This document shows positions 18,951-29,962 of a stretch of 37,735 bases of DNA, one piece after another. The notes beneath the pieces are model-generated. The model did not search any database and was not told the origin of the DNA. It saw only the letters and a list, made by a program, of their open reading frames with translations. The position numbers and the translations under genes were made by a program. Numbering within the stretch: the stretch's first letter is position 1; each line of letters begins with the position of its first letter. The DNA is taken from assembly GCA_005223375.1 (NCBI GenBank), contig RXOD01003914.1:1-37735 (forward strand). Direction: 5' to 3'. The stretch is from Amoebophrya sp. AT5.2. Its lineage: Eukaryota; Sar; Dinophyceae; Syndiniales; Amoebophryaceae.

Positions 18951-19011
18951 AGTGGTTGATGGAGACTTCTTTGCCTCAAAATGTTGCTGGAAGCGTTCCG
19001 GATGGAAAAAA
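18951..19011 (+). repeat. Direct repeat flanking the retrogene, downstream copy
   Basis: The partner of 17346-17402, starting 29 bases after the retrogene stop. The first 15 bases are identical and the 3' half is about 80% identical. Both copies can be read in one frame giving similar peptides (LMEIFPKSFAGSFPDEK and LMETSLPQNVAGSVPDGK), so they may descend from a duplicated coding or target sequence. Confidence 0.6.
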
Positions 19012-19661
19012 TTCTGAATCTTGCGGACGGCGGACCTAGTGATTGGGAAATCCAGCGGAGGTTTCGTCGGCGCGCTCCGCGGCAATGCGGCGGGCGAAGC
19101 CGCGTCAATTTCATTGCCGACGTGAGACTACGCCTTGCACAGCCGATTTGCGGCCGGTTGTTAGAGCTGCTCCGTGTTGCTGCGAAAATTTCCAAGCATC
19201 TGGTGTGCAGGACGATCTTGAAGTGAACCCTACTTTCAATATGGATCCGTTGCAGAGGTACTTTTTTCACGTATCGTCTTCATCTGGGTTTGGTCAAAAA
19301 TTTCCTGGTCCTCATCTACTATACTTGTCCTAACCTATACTTGTAATTGACATTCTTCAGCGTGGTCTACTGCGTGTGTAGTTTCTTTTGGCAAGATCTA
19401 TAGATACATAGGTTAGTACCGAGCCACATAATCGTCAACAATACATAGGCTCGTGTTCATCTTGAATCTCTCTGATCATTGCTGGGGATCCTAATTCATA
19501 CATTCAAATGTATGATACTCGTGTCGTCGTGTAAAAGTCATTCTAGTGGCGCGCTACCGCTACCGCTAGCAGTCGGAGAGAGCTTTCAAAAAGAGATGAT
19601 GTAGCGGCAGCACCGGCAGCGGGGAGCGGGGCAGGCACCAGCAGGCGGCGGCCGATCGAGT
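19012..19661. other. Intergenic, no gene seen
   Basis: 650 bases upstream of the VPS8-like gene. They contain small repeats (CTATACTTGT twice near 19319-19343; ATACATAGG twice near 19405-19450) and a weak CTAACCTAT/ATAGGTTAG inverted pair. No gene is visible. Confidence 0.5.
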
Positions 19662-22600
19662 ATGGCGGGTCCGCAGAAGAAGTTTTCTCTTGACGACATT
19701 TTGAATGATGACGATGACGAGGACTTTAGCCGATTTCTCGCCCCCGCTCCGCCGGCGACGGTGCAACCTGCGGCGAAGAACGCCGCCGAGCCTCCCTCGC
19801 TACTCCTTGCGTCCGAGTCGTCGTCTACTCAAACGAAGTCCTCGTGGGGCTCTTTCCAGGAGGGGGGTGGTGCCTCGAGTAGCCGAATTCCTGAAGCGCG
19901 AAGAGCTGCTGCACCTGCTGCTGCACCTCCTCCCGCGACGACCTCCGCCTCTGCGCGGAAAAGCGTCGACATCGACGACCTCTTGGGTCTCAGCCGAAAG
20001 AAGGAACCGGCATCGGGCAGCAGCAGCGATCCCTTCGCAGATCTGCTGCATAAGAGCGCGATCGCAAGCGCTGGAACGGGTGCGGCTCGACCTAAAGCTC
20101 CAGTGTCTTCGGGTGCAGACGGGAAGGCCGCCGACCGCTTCAAAGACCTCTCCGACCTGTTTGCGCCGGCGCCGAAGGCACAGCAGGCAGCGGGGGTCGT
20201 GTCTATAGCGGGACCGGAAATTCGGGACACAACCGCTGACGTCACCGCCTTCCGCAGGGACTTCGAACAATTGCGCGAGCGCGACAAGGGTGCGCACCTG
20301 ACGCAAGACAGTAACGGCATCGCGTCTGATGTTCCAGTCTTTGCAACTGCGTCCGGCTCGTCGTCGTTGGAGGATTTTCGTCCGGCTCCGAGGGCTAGAG
20401 GGGTCGACGTCACGCAGCCACCAGTCGGCGGTGCTTCGGCATCTGCCTCGTCATCGATTGTTCAGCCACAACCACCCCGACCACCTTCTGCGGACTTTCT
20501 CGACGACCCATTCCGGCCGCCAAAGCCAAACCGCTCCGCGCTAGATGAAACAAACAGCAAAACAATTGCTGACGGTATAGTCGACGAGCCGCTGCTGCTG
20601 GGCCCGACCTCATCCGTGCAGTCTGGGTCTGTTCGAGTAGGTGCGCCACAATCAGGAGATACGACGTCGAAAGCAGGCGCAGAGGACGAGAAACATGATC
20701 GCGAACGAGAAGGAGACCAATTTTTCCGCTACGACAAGAGTTTTTGGTCAGCGCCAGAGGAGTGGTGCTTTTTCCACGAAAATTGCTACACCACCACAAC
20801 CAGCACTCCGGCCGGCGTCACCACAGCCACCTCGACATCCTCTTCCCCCGCAGATCAGGTAGCTCCGTTGTCTAAAGGCCTGAAAAAAAGCGCAAAGGCC
20901 GAGCTGGATCGCGCACTCGACGAGTGTCTCGGTGTGACGGGGAACGTAGTGAAAACCTCGAACGATTTCTACCGCGAGAAGCTGGTGCGGCTGTCCCGAG
21001 GTGGCGGATCGGCCTCCTCAAGGGCGAGCAGGATAAAAGCACCGGCTACAACGTCCACCGCTTTTTCCGGTCTCACCACTACCTGTGCGGCCGCCAACGA
21101 TCGGCGGCAGCTGCTCTGCTTCGGAACGTCATCTGGCTCCCTCATCTTGTACGACTGTCGGCGACAGGCGCACGGCGTGCTCGTCGAAGGACCTGCAGCC
21201 AGCGACCATCTCGACCACGGTGCTCTCCATGCTGGGGCGGCTTCAGGGTCTGGAGCGAACGGTTACGCGCGAAGCGCCTCGTCGACTGCGGCAGGCGCTC
21301 ATCAATCCTCCTCGGGCACATTAACACCCTCACTCACATCCTCGCTGGCTTTTTCGTCCGATGGGAGTCTCTTGCTGGTAGGACACGCAAACGGTGCGCT
21401 CACGCTGTGGCTCGTGGACTCCGGGAAGCTCCTCATCCTCGTACCGAACCTCCTCGCCGCCGCGACCTCCTCGAGTTCCGCCGCTGCGTCCCGAGAAAAC
21501 GCGTCGCCCACAGGGGCAAACATCAAAGCCGGGGAAAACTACAATACCAAGCAGCGACCGGCACCAGCAACACCTTTCCCCCAAGCGGACGAGGAGATCC
21601 AACAAGGTGGGAGTTCGATCGTGGCCGTCGGTTTCAAGCCGAACTCCCGCACGGAAGCGATCGCGGCCGACGGGTGCGGCGGCATCTACTACCTGGTGTT
21701 CCGGGCGATGTTCGGACTGGACACGCAGGTGGACGTCCACCCGCTCGGCTCCAAGCCCGAGCTGGGCGTGTGTTTGCGGTGCCTCCCGCTCGAGCCGCTA
21801 CAGTTCGCGTGCTTCGGCGAGCAGGCGCGGGAGGTTTTCTCCTCCTCGGGAAACACGGGTCGCGGCGTTTGTTCAGCGGGGGAACAGTTGCCGGACGGTT
21901 TGCCGGCGTTTCAGCCGTTATCGATGCAGCAGTACCGAAACGTGGACAACCTGGGGGTGATGCTGCTGGTCACGACGCACGCGTTGGTGTTGCTGTCGAT
22001 GCACCCGAAAATCGAGCGGCTGCAAAGGGAAATCTTCCGCGACTACAGGGACGAGGGAGCAGACGCTTCTGCGGATGACGGGGAGCAGCTGATGCCCCTT
22101 CCGGACGCATGCTGGATCCGGGCGCCGGGAGCGCCGTTCCTCCCGGTCGATCTGAAGCACGAGGCCAGTGGCGGGGCTTCGCGGAAGCGCTTTCAGAAAG
22201 CAGGCAGTACCAGAGACGGCAGACAGAGGAGCACGACATCAGACCAAAAGCAGCTCTTTCAGGGCGCGATGCTCGTAGCGAGCTTCGAGCGGATGGTGAT
22301 TTTCTACAGCCTGGAGCTGGTGAAACAGGACGGAGTTTCCGCGGCGGAGCACCAGGCGATGAAGCAATTCCGCTGGCAACTCATCCCGTGCCGCAAGTTG
22401 CTGTTCCCCGATTTCGGCGGTAGTGCGTTTCCCGCCAGTCTGCACACGGTGCGCGCGCTCAGCAGCAGCACGTTCTTCGCGCTCGACACGAGCCTGCGCG
22501 CGCACTTCTTCCAGCTGCGCAATCGGCAAACCGTCTGCTGCGTGGAGAGCACCAACGATAGCGGGGAACTCCCGAGTCTGCACAGCTACTGCTACAATCC

Positions 22601-25600
22601 GGTGGCAACGACCGTGTCGGGGGGAATCGGCCGTCCTATTGGAGCGGGCGCGGCGGGGGAGTGCGACCTGCCGGAAGAGCCCATGGAGCGCTACTTCGTT
22701 TTCCTCCACGCGATGGACTACTCGCAAAAGAAGCTGGCGTACCACAAGAATCACTCCATCCCGGCACACATGGTGCGCAACCTGGAGCTGCGGAGCGGGG
22801 GCGCGTCGAGAAAGATACTGAATACCGGCGGCAGAACTGCTACTACAACCGAGAAAGCTAGTGATGAAGCGCCTGAGGATGTGGATGAAAACGACAACGA
22901 GATGAACGCGAACAGTGCAGCGTCGTCCTCGGACGATGAAGGCGGAAACGAAGACCACCGGGATCTGGAACAGAAGAAGGCGCCTACCGGGGGCCGCCTA
23001 CAGCGAGAAGCGGATGCGCGCTGCTACCATCAGACTGTGTGCTGTCTCGTGGGGTACCACCACCTGGAGGATATCTCGCTAGAAGCAGAAGAAACCGGCA
23101 GCGAAACGCCGTCTGGTGCGGGCAGCGGCGCCGGCACAAGAACGGCAGCGGCTTCATCCGCGCTCGTCGACGGGAGTTCTCGGGCCGGCAGCGACCGGCA
23201 GCAGCCCGGCACCGCAGGAGAAAATCTTCGTGGGAGGCCGCAGGACCGTGAACAAGGAGACGGGGGCAGGTCGCCGGGCTCTTCCTCTTCCTCCTCGAGC
23301 AGCCGCGGCGAACAACATCAAGCCGGGTTTCTGTCGCAACTGCGACAAAAGACGGTCGCGAACCTGGCGGAGGCGGCAAAGACCACGCAGAAGGCGGCCT
23401 CCACTCTCTCCAACACGACGCAGCAGGTCGCGTCCACCATGGCCGCCACAACCCGGGAAGCCGCCTCGACGGTGGTGGCCACAACGCGCGAAGCCGCCTC
23501 GACGGTGGTGGCCACAACCCGGGAAGCCGCCTCGACGATGGCGGAGCTACGACACACCCTGGACCCGACGACCACCGGGGTGAATGCGAGCGTAGTTCTC
23601 CCCGCCTGCATAGCTGGCGATCATATCGTGGACCTGAACGCAAGTACTATGACGGGGGCGCAGACGCGCCCGATCTTTCTGTGCACGAGCGAGCCCGGCG
23701 CGGCGGTGGTCCAGGCGGAGCTGTCGTCGTGGATCTCGCTCGTAAGTCTGCTGCTCGGCGGAAGCGGGGGAGGGAGAGGGCGGCGAAAGTCGGGGCGTGA
23801 CTTGGGCAGCGCGCGCTGGGAGGAGCTGTTGAGGATATTTGTGGACGTGTACGACGGACGGCTGACGCCACTGCTGGACTTCCCGGTCGACGACCGGGAA
23901 CGAGCAGCGCTGTTGCGGGGCCGGCTGGGCATGTTTCTGACGCACTTTCTCGACTTCAAACTGGACGAGGCGAAAAAACTTGCGGAACAGCACTTCCGGA
24001 AGCTCGCGGCAACGGGTGGTAAAACAACGAACGGCGCACAGCAAACAACTGCGGCCGTGGACCTTCTCGCTGCCCAACCCACCTCCGCTCCGCCGCAAGC
24101 GCCCCTGCCCGCGACCGAGGTGGCCCGTCTGATGAAGAGAACGGTCGAGACCGTGATCGCGGTTTGCCTCAAGTGCGACCTGTACCAGCCGCTGTATCAC
24201 GACTACTTCGCCCGCTTGGGGACCAAGAAGAGCAAGCTGTACTTCGTCGACGCGCTAGAAAGGTGGCTCCTGCTGGAAAACGGGTTTGTGAAGGAACTCG
24301 ATGCGGAAGTGTACTCAGCCATTCTGGATGCCTACTCGAACCGCCTGCAGACCGAGGAAGACCAAGTGGCGCAGATGTTCCAGCAAGCCGATGCTGGAGG
24401 AAGTAGGACCTCGTCGCACAACTCGCCGAGACAGGGGTTTTTGTCGGTGCCAGACTTTCTCGAAAAGTCCGCGCATGGCGCACTGGTTCGAGAACTGCCC
24501 TTCCACATCGCGAATGACCAGTACCTGAACACAAAGCTGGGAGAAGATCAGGTGCAATTAAAAATCTAAATGTGCAGCCATCGGTGTCGGTCCACCGAGG
24601 TTAGGGCACCTGTAGGGCATTCAAATCCAGCAAATCATCCTTTTCCATGCATCATTCCCTATAAACGAACCGCCAGGTCGACTTTTTCCCGGCCGCGTTT
24701 TTTTCCGCGCGGCACTTGACGCGGTTGGTGATTTCCAGTGACGTCTTCCGGCTGGACTTGAACTTGGCGGTTCGGATCCTCACGCAGTTTCGCTGCTACA
24801 CCGCTCTCGTCCACGTGTATTTGGGGACGGGCGATTTCGTCACTCCTCTCGAGATCCTCGTTGGGGAGTGCACGCGAATATGGAACCGGAAACGGGGGGG
24901 CGCTGCCGCTCCACAATCACACAACTTCTCAGCTGCAATCGCAATCCTATCAGGAGCAGGGAGCCGCGATCAGAGTGCCTGTGCGAAGAGCCGCCGCCAG
25001 TTCGAGCCCGCTCTTTGCGAGTTCCTGCTTGTGCGCAAGCTGTTCCACTTTCTCACCACGTCCTTCGCCGGGGGTTCGTTTCTCGCAGGCAGCGCGTTTC
25101 CGACGCTGGCCACTATGAAGCAGTCGGTCGCGCGCGTGTTCATGCGGCGAAAAACGGACGCCGAGGACGCGCCGCCGGACCTGTTTCAGAAGCTGCTCGA
25201 CCTGTCCCCGCTTAGCATTTTTCGCGCGCTATCGCAACTGGTCGCCGGGAACGGCTACGGCCTGTTCCGCGAATGCGGGTTCAGCGTCAGCGCGGCGACG
25301 CGCAAGATGTATCAGGTTGCCAACGGACTCCCAGAAGATGAAACCGAACTGCGTCCGCGCGCACCGTCGTCGCGGATCGAAAACCACGTCGGCGGCCGGA
25401 AGCCCACGCTTGCCGCTGCACAGGATGCTTATTTTCGAGAGGACACGTCGACGAAAACGGCAGGTCGTGGTACAGGCGCACCTTCTTCCGAAGAGCCCAC
25501 GCCGGTTGACGCCTTGCTCGAAGAGGTGCAGGTCGCGTTTCGGCAATGGACCCTTCGCGGAAACAGACAGAGCGACGTTGAGAAAAGCGAAGCAATTCGC

Positions 25601-28600
25601 TACGCGAGCACTGCCTATGTTTGGTTCTGGGCGCGTGCGGTGGCGCACGGTCACGACTTGTCGTCTACTTCTTCGCTAACTTCTTCGAAAGATAGTGCGC
25701 AACTGCAGCGCGCTGTGAATGTAACCGGTTTCGCGCTCTTGTCTTGCCTCTTGGACGAGACGCTGGAGCGCTACTGGGAGGTCCTCCTGCATCAGGGCCC
25801 AACTGAGGCAGAGCAGCTGTGTGTGGCCATCCTGAAGCGGATTACGGGAATCAACACTTCTAGCAACAGCAGGAGTGGCGGAGTCGAAAGAGGTGGGGCA
25901 GCCGCAGTTGCGGCGGGTGCAGGTGCTGGGACGTTCGCTCGCGCGAAGATAAGCCGGGTGTTCCGCTTTTGGAACCCTTTCGAGGGAGATACGAGTACGA
26001 TGAGCAAGGAACAGCACGAAGTGGACGAGCGGCTTCTAATCGCGAAGGCGGAGCGGCGCTCATTCCTCAAGCTGGTGGCAGTGCTCCACGAGCGCCGCGA
26101 TGACTGGCGCGAGGCGGTGGAGGCTCGGCTGCGGTTGTACGATTTGCAGCTGAAGAAAAAGACCTCCTCCAGCGCCAGCGGCGCAGGTGCGACGACGGGG
26201 AACAATTGCAGGGAGCAGTCCGCGTACCTCTCCTCCTTGTTTGACTACGTGGCGCAGCTGTTCGAGGAGGACGACGTCGAGGCGCTGGAACGTCTGGCGA
26301 CAGAGCAGCACGAAGAGCTTTCGGACACCATCAGGCGGCACGGACGGAAGAACGCGGCGCGCTGGAACGTGTTCGTGGCGGAGGGGTACGCGCTGCTGAA
26401 GCGCCTCGAGCGTATCGACCGCGACCGCACGTGTCAGTTCTGTTTGCAGGCCGCGGACCGGTTATCGATGAGGCGGCTGCGGCCGTTTCTACTAGGTCAA
26501 CAGGGAGCTGCCGCTCCGGTCGCGGTGGCGGGGCCGGCAGCAGAGGAAACGCTCGCTGGAGACGGTAGATTCGGAGGTAGAAGAACAGCTTCTTCTGATA
26601 TGGAGGAAGGCGGCGGGTACCAGGCGGTCGTGGATGCGCTTGAAGCCGCTGATCTGCCAGAGCTCCAGATCCGCTTCCTGGATAGCGTTTTTGCCTCCGC
26701 CACCTCTCAACAAACTCATGGTCGTGCACCAGACGGCTCTGCTACAACTCCCGCGGTGTCGCATCTTTCCTCGTACGTGGTGTCGTTCACCCGCTTGATG
26801 TGCCGGTTCCAGCCAGAGCACGTCTTTCGCTTCCTGCAGAAGCACGAGAAAATCCTACCCGTGGAGGAGACGCTCGCGGTCGTGCTGGGGTTTCTGCCGA
26901 AGGAGCAGACGCGCTGGGAGGAGAAGTACAGTAGCGTCGTGGACGGAGCGAAGCTGCTGCTCGAAAAGGTGGGGGACTACGACAGAAGCAACGCCATGTT
27001 CGTGAGCCAGTTCGTGCTCGCAGCCACGAGTTCGGGCACGGGTTCGGGAGGGGAAGTGGATGCGGAGTATCTGAAGCGATTAGTGAACGAAGCAGACCGG
27101 TACTGCGGAAGGTGCGGGGAACAGGTGGGGCAAGAAAACATGGCCAACTTCTGGTTCTCATTGTTTGACGCGGCGCTGCACCGGTTCAAGGTACTACTTG
27201 ATTCTGTTGAACCGAGGCTGCGTGAAGTGGTACTATTCTGTTGCAGCTGCAGGCGATGCGGAGAAAATCTAAATCTCTCTTAGTCTTTTGCACAATGAAC
27301 TAGCCACGCTTCGTCCCACAAATCTAAAGAATCCATTCTTTTTGTGCATAAATTTGCCGCTAGCGGGAGTCCCAAAGGCCTTCGGTTCCTTGTGCTGATG
27401 AGGTCTGAATTGTACATCGGTTTTGGCTTGGAATTTGCCTGTATCTGTTGCAGGTTATGAGCTTCTTTTTTGAGTCCCACCCACCACTACCCTTGTATCT
27501 TCGGGTCGGAAAGTGGTTTCCTCGCTTCCCACATCCGGCGCTGTCAAACCTCTCTGTCTCTTTCTCCCTTGCGTCGCTCCCCGAGCTTCGACAGACCCGC
27601 TCGCCTCTGGCAGCTTCTTCTAAGGGGTCAAAAGTCGGTTTGTTGCCAGCCGCGGACCAGGTGCAACGCGGCGCTGCACCGGTTCAAGGTAGTATTTGAT
27701 TCAAGCGGGGAAATCTAAGTAGGGACCTTGAACCGGTGTTGCGCCGCGTCAAACAATGAGACTACTCTACTCGTTGTTGAAGTAGGACTACAATGCTTCT
27801 CATGACAGCAGTGTACTGCTCGTGACAGCAATGCGGTTCATGGTACTACTTCTCATTGTTTGACGCGGCGCTGCACCGGTTCAAGGTACTACTTGATTCT
27901 GTTGAACCGGCGATGCGGGGAAAACTACCCCCCTGTTGCAGCTGCAGGCGATGCGGGGAAAACTTAAATCTCTCTCAGGCTTTTGCACAATACAAGGTAC
28001 TGTCTGTTGCAAGCGTGAAAGGTACTGTCTGTTGCAAGCGCCGCGTCAAACAATGACTGCTTGATTCAAGGTACTGTCTGTTGCTAGGACCGGTGAATCA
28101 AGAAGTTGCATCACTATTCAAGGTACTGTTGCTAGCCCCCGGTTGCAATAACTATTCGAATACTGTTGCTGTACCTTGAATTCTATTGAATTGAACTGTT
28201 GCTAGGACCGGTGAATCAGTTCTTGATTGCAAGCGGTGAAAGGTACTGTCTGTTGCTAGCACCGGTTCTCATTGTTTGACGCGGCGCTGCACCGGTTCAA
28301 GGTACTACTTGATTCTGTTGAACCGGTGCAGCGCAGCGTTGAACCGTTGCAGGCGATGCGGGGAAAATCTAAATCTCTCTTAGTCTTTTGCACAATGTCC
28401 TAGCTATCTTGGGCTATCCTAGTCCTGCCCTTGTCGGACTGGAGCTGCTATGCGACTAGGAGATCGCCTCCGCCACCACTAGACCCGGGGGATTCAAAGC
28501 ATATTGCAACGCATAGCACAAAAAGTTGCAAGACGCGGCGGCGGGTTCCGTGTTTTGAGATATGTTTTTCGAAATATGAATAAACCCAACCTGTAATCAT

Positions 28601-29335
28601 TGTTTGACGCGGCGCTGCACCGGTTCAAGGTACTATTAAGTTGATTCACTACTTTAACACTTTCACTCTGTTGCAAGCGGGGAAAATCTAGATCTCTCTT
28701 GTTTCTCACAAGGAACTAGCCACGCGTCGTCCCACAAATCTAAAGAATGAGAATCCATTCTTTTCACGACTTAACTTCTACAGGTCTCCTTCTCCGCAGC
28801 GCGAGCGGGAGCAGGGGGGAATGAAGCCTCGTCTGACGACGAGGTCGTGCTCGAGTGTGTTTGTCGCAAGATGATTCGGCACCTTCCCGCCAGTTACTGT
28901 CTTCGCCGCATTGGGGGTAGTGCGACGACTTCGCCCGCGGGCGGCGCGGAGATGAGATCCACGACCGCCGCGCAGTCTTTACTATCGGTGCAGCAACAGC
29001 TGGGAGCATCAACACCAAGTAAGTATGCGGCGGAGCCCTTCTACGTGATGAAAACGCCGCTGTCCGTCATGAGCGACGCCGTGCGGTTTCACGCGAGGTT
29101 TTTGGAGGCGTCGGTGAACATCGTCGGGGCCGACATTCTGCTCGGCATGACAGAGGTCTACGCTGCGAACCGCAAAGGACTTTTCGCAGGTGGGCGTGCC
29201 GCGGGTGCTACTGCCAGCGGCGGACGGCGCGGGAGCACGCAGAAAGATGCAGACGCAGCTGGCAACCGCACCACTGGTGGAGCGGGTGTCAACTACGTCA
29301 TCGCGGGAGACAAAATTCGTGTGCAGATGGGGTAG
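19662..29335 (+). CDS. VPS8: VPS8-like CORVET tethering subunit, three exons
   Basis: I read join(19662..24551, 24677..27190, 28784..29335), about 2,651 residues, from ATG 19662 to TAG. After a disordered N-terminus, WD40-like blades appear: LLCFGTSSGSLILYDCRRQ (~490), SLAFSSDGSLLLVGHANGALTLWL (~570) and IVAVGFKPNSRTEAIAADGCGGIYYLVF, as in the VPS8 beta-propeller. Exon 2 opens with the alpha-solenoid pattern typical of VPS8: VFRLDLNLAVRILTQFRCYTALVHVYLGTGDFVTPLEIL. Exon 3 fits the C-terminal solenoid (CVCRKMIRHLPASYCLRRI, FLEASVNIVGADILLGMTEVYAANRKGLF). VPS8 is a subunit of CORVET, which tethers Rab5-type early endosomes. The protein is far longer than usual because of low-complexity inserts and an 11-residue repeat block at ~1241-1295. 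I see no C-terminal RING finger, which many VPS8 proteins have. Both junctions are phase 0 and keep frame. Confidence 0.7.
23382..23546 (+). repeat. 33-bp coding repeat, five units
   Basis: Five consecutive 33-base units encode 11-residue repeats at VPS8 residues ~1241-1295: TTQKAASTLSN, TTQQVASTMAA, TTREAASTVVA twice, TTREAASTMAE. The last three are nearly identical at DNA level, indicating recent expansion. The period and the mix of Thr/Ser/Ala/Val with a few charges resemble the amphipathic 11-mer repeats of lipid-binding proteins. Confidence 0.85.
24552..24676 (+). other. Intron 1 of the VPS8-like gene
   Basis: A 125-base phase-0 intron, CAG|GTGCAA...CGCCAG|GTCGAC, so CAGGT spans both boundaries. 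It contains in-frame stops; removing it joins ...GEDQ to VDFFPAAFF and runs into the VPS8 solenoid motif. Confidence 0.7.
27155..27214 (+). repeat. Exon/intron boundary repeat, original copy (A)
   Basis: The exon 2 end (encoding SLFDAALHRFK) followed by the donor and first intron bases. Related copies lie at 27666-27702, 27725-27760 (inverted), 27850-27909, 28038-28056 (inverted, partial), 28266-28325 and 28597-28636. Confidence 0.8.
27240..27342 (+). repeat. Second intron repeat family, first copy
   Basis: A block containing GCGATGCGGAGAAAATC, then AAATCTCTCTTAGTCTTTTG, then GTCCCACAAATCTAAAGAAT. Shorter or diverged copies occur at 27935-27991, 28346-28397 and 28670-28763. The last copy is the most complete and sits just before the acceptor. 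Confidence 0.8.
27666..27760. repeat. Inverted pair of boundary repeats (B and C)
   Basis: Copy B (27666-27702) is direct and copy C (27725-27760) is inverted. Their shared GCGGCGC--CACCGGTTCAAGGT core could pair as a hairpin of about 25 bp in the pre-mRNA. Confidence 0.75.
27850..27909 (+). repeat. Boundary repeat, copy D
   Basis: Essentially identical to the exon 2 end plus donor. With an upstream AG (GTGACAG|CAATGCGG, AG at 27828-27829) it could form a 57-base open cassette ending SLFDAALHRFK before a GT donor. Confidence 0.75.
28266..28334. repeat. Boundary repeat copy F with a perfect hairpin
   Basis: A direct copy at 28266-28325. GCGCTGCACCGGTTCAA at 28284-28300 is exactly complementary to 28318-28334, giving a 17-bp stem with a 17-base loop that holds the GGTACT donor sequence. 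Confidence 0.8.
28597..28763 (+). repeat. Boundary repeat copy G plus second block, at the intron 3' end
   Basis: It reproduces the order seen at 27155-27342: boundary copy, donor, then the second block. From the GT at 28630 to the acceptor at 28783 is 154 bases, close to a normal intron here, suggesting this is the ancestral intron and the rest was added. Confidence 0.7.
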
Positions 29336-29890
29336 GGGGGGCGACAGGCGAGAACGAAACCCATTCTTTCAGAACACTCCGGATGCACGGCCACGCGAAG
29401 GGTGGAACTAGATGAACCCATGTGTGCAAGCACCAGACGTGGCAGAGCCACACGCCTCGAACAACGCGCGACGTCAAAGACGAGAGGCAAACGACCAACT
29501 GAGAGAAACATCATTCATGATTTGAGCACAAACGAGGAAAAGCAGATCGCGTAGTGCACGCACCGGCATCTGATTTGTTTATTTCCCTACGTCAGCAGAT
29601 CTCATCGGGTTCGGGAACCACGTGCTTGTCTCCTGGTGCATGTTCGTGGTTTGTGCGTTTCATGTCTGTCGTGCTTCTGCGATCCCGAAGTGGCTTCTTC
29701 AGTTTAGTTATTGTGTGGCCCCTGTGCCTGGTAGTTGGATATTTTCTCTTCACTCTCCTTTCTTATGTAACTCTCCCCTCACCACGTTTGGATGCACGTG
29801 TCACGGCACGGCCCGCCACATGGTGGAGCCACCCGGATTCGCTTCGGAAAAACTATTGATTGATGGCTCGCTCGTTCGGGAAAACTATTG
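29336..29890. other. Intergenic, no gene seen
   Basis: 555 bases. A 101-residue frame at 29554-29859 encodes a hydrophobic stretch but has no family features. Near 29846-29890 a short unit (TCGGGAAAACTATTGAT and a near copy) is repeated just before the leader relic. Confidence 0.5.
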
Positions 29891-29912
29891 ATGGTAGCCA
29901 TTTTCGCTCAAG
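29891..29912 (+). mobile_element. Relict spliced leader, degraded
   Basis: It matches the dinoflagellate leader at 19 of 22 positions, with changes at positions 2, 3 and 15 (GTAGCCATTTTCGCTCAAG in the core). It lies 51 bases before the ATG of an intronless gene. It probably marks an older mRNA-derived insertion than the relic at 17470. Confidence 0.75.
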
Positions 29913-29962
29913 CGATGCTAGTGGTCATTCATTGAGACGGATCGCGCAAAGAACAATATAGG

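Larger units (their letters stand above)
27191..28783 (+). other. Intron 2 of the VPS8-like gene, expanded by self-duplication
   Basis: The donor is TTCAAG|GTACTACTTG and the acceptor CTTCTACAG|GTCTCC, phase 0, 1,593 bases. Other introns here are 88-209 bases. The interior is built from direct and inverted copies of the last ~35 bases of exon 2 and the first bases of the intron, plus a second repeated block. Without splicing, the exon 2 frame would end at TAG 27281-27283. Confidence 0.65.

Noticed and set aside
27191..27283. Read-through C-terminus of VPS8 exon 2 ending at TAG 27281-27283
   Set aside because: A perfect donor at 27191 joins in frame to a downstream exon matching the VPS8 C-terminal region; the read-through peptide is repeat-derived.
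27155..28763. CRISPR-like or satellite array
   Set aside because: Copies are irregularly spaced, in both orientations and clearly derived from the adjacent exon boundary.
29554..29859. 101-codon frame with a hydrophobic stretch upstream of the RNase gene
   Set aside because: It lies before the leader relic, so it cannot belong to the same mRNA-derived unit, and it has no family features.
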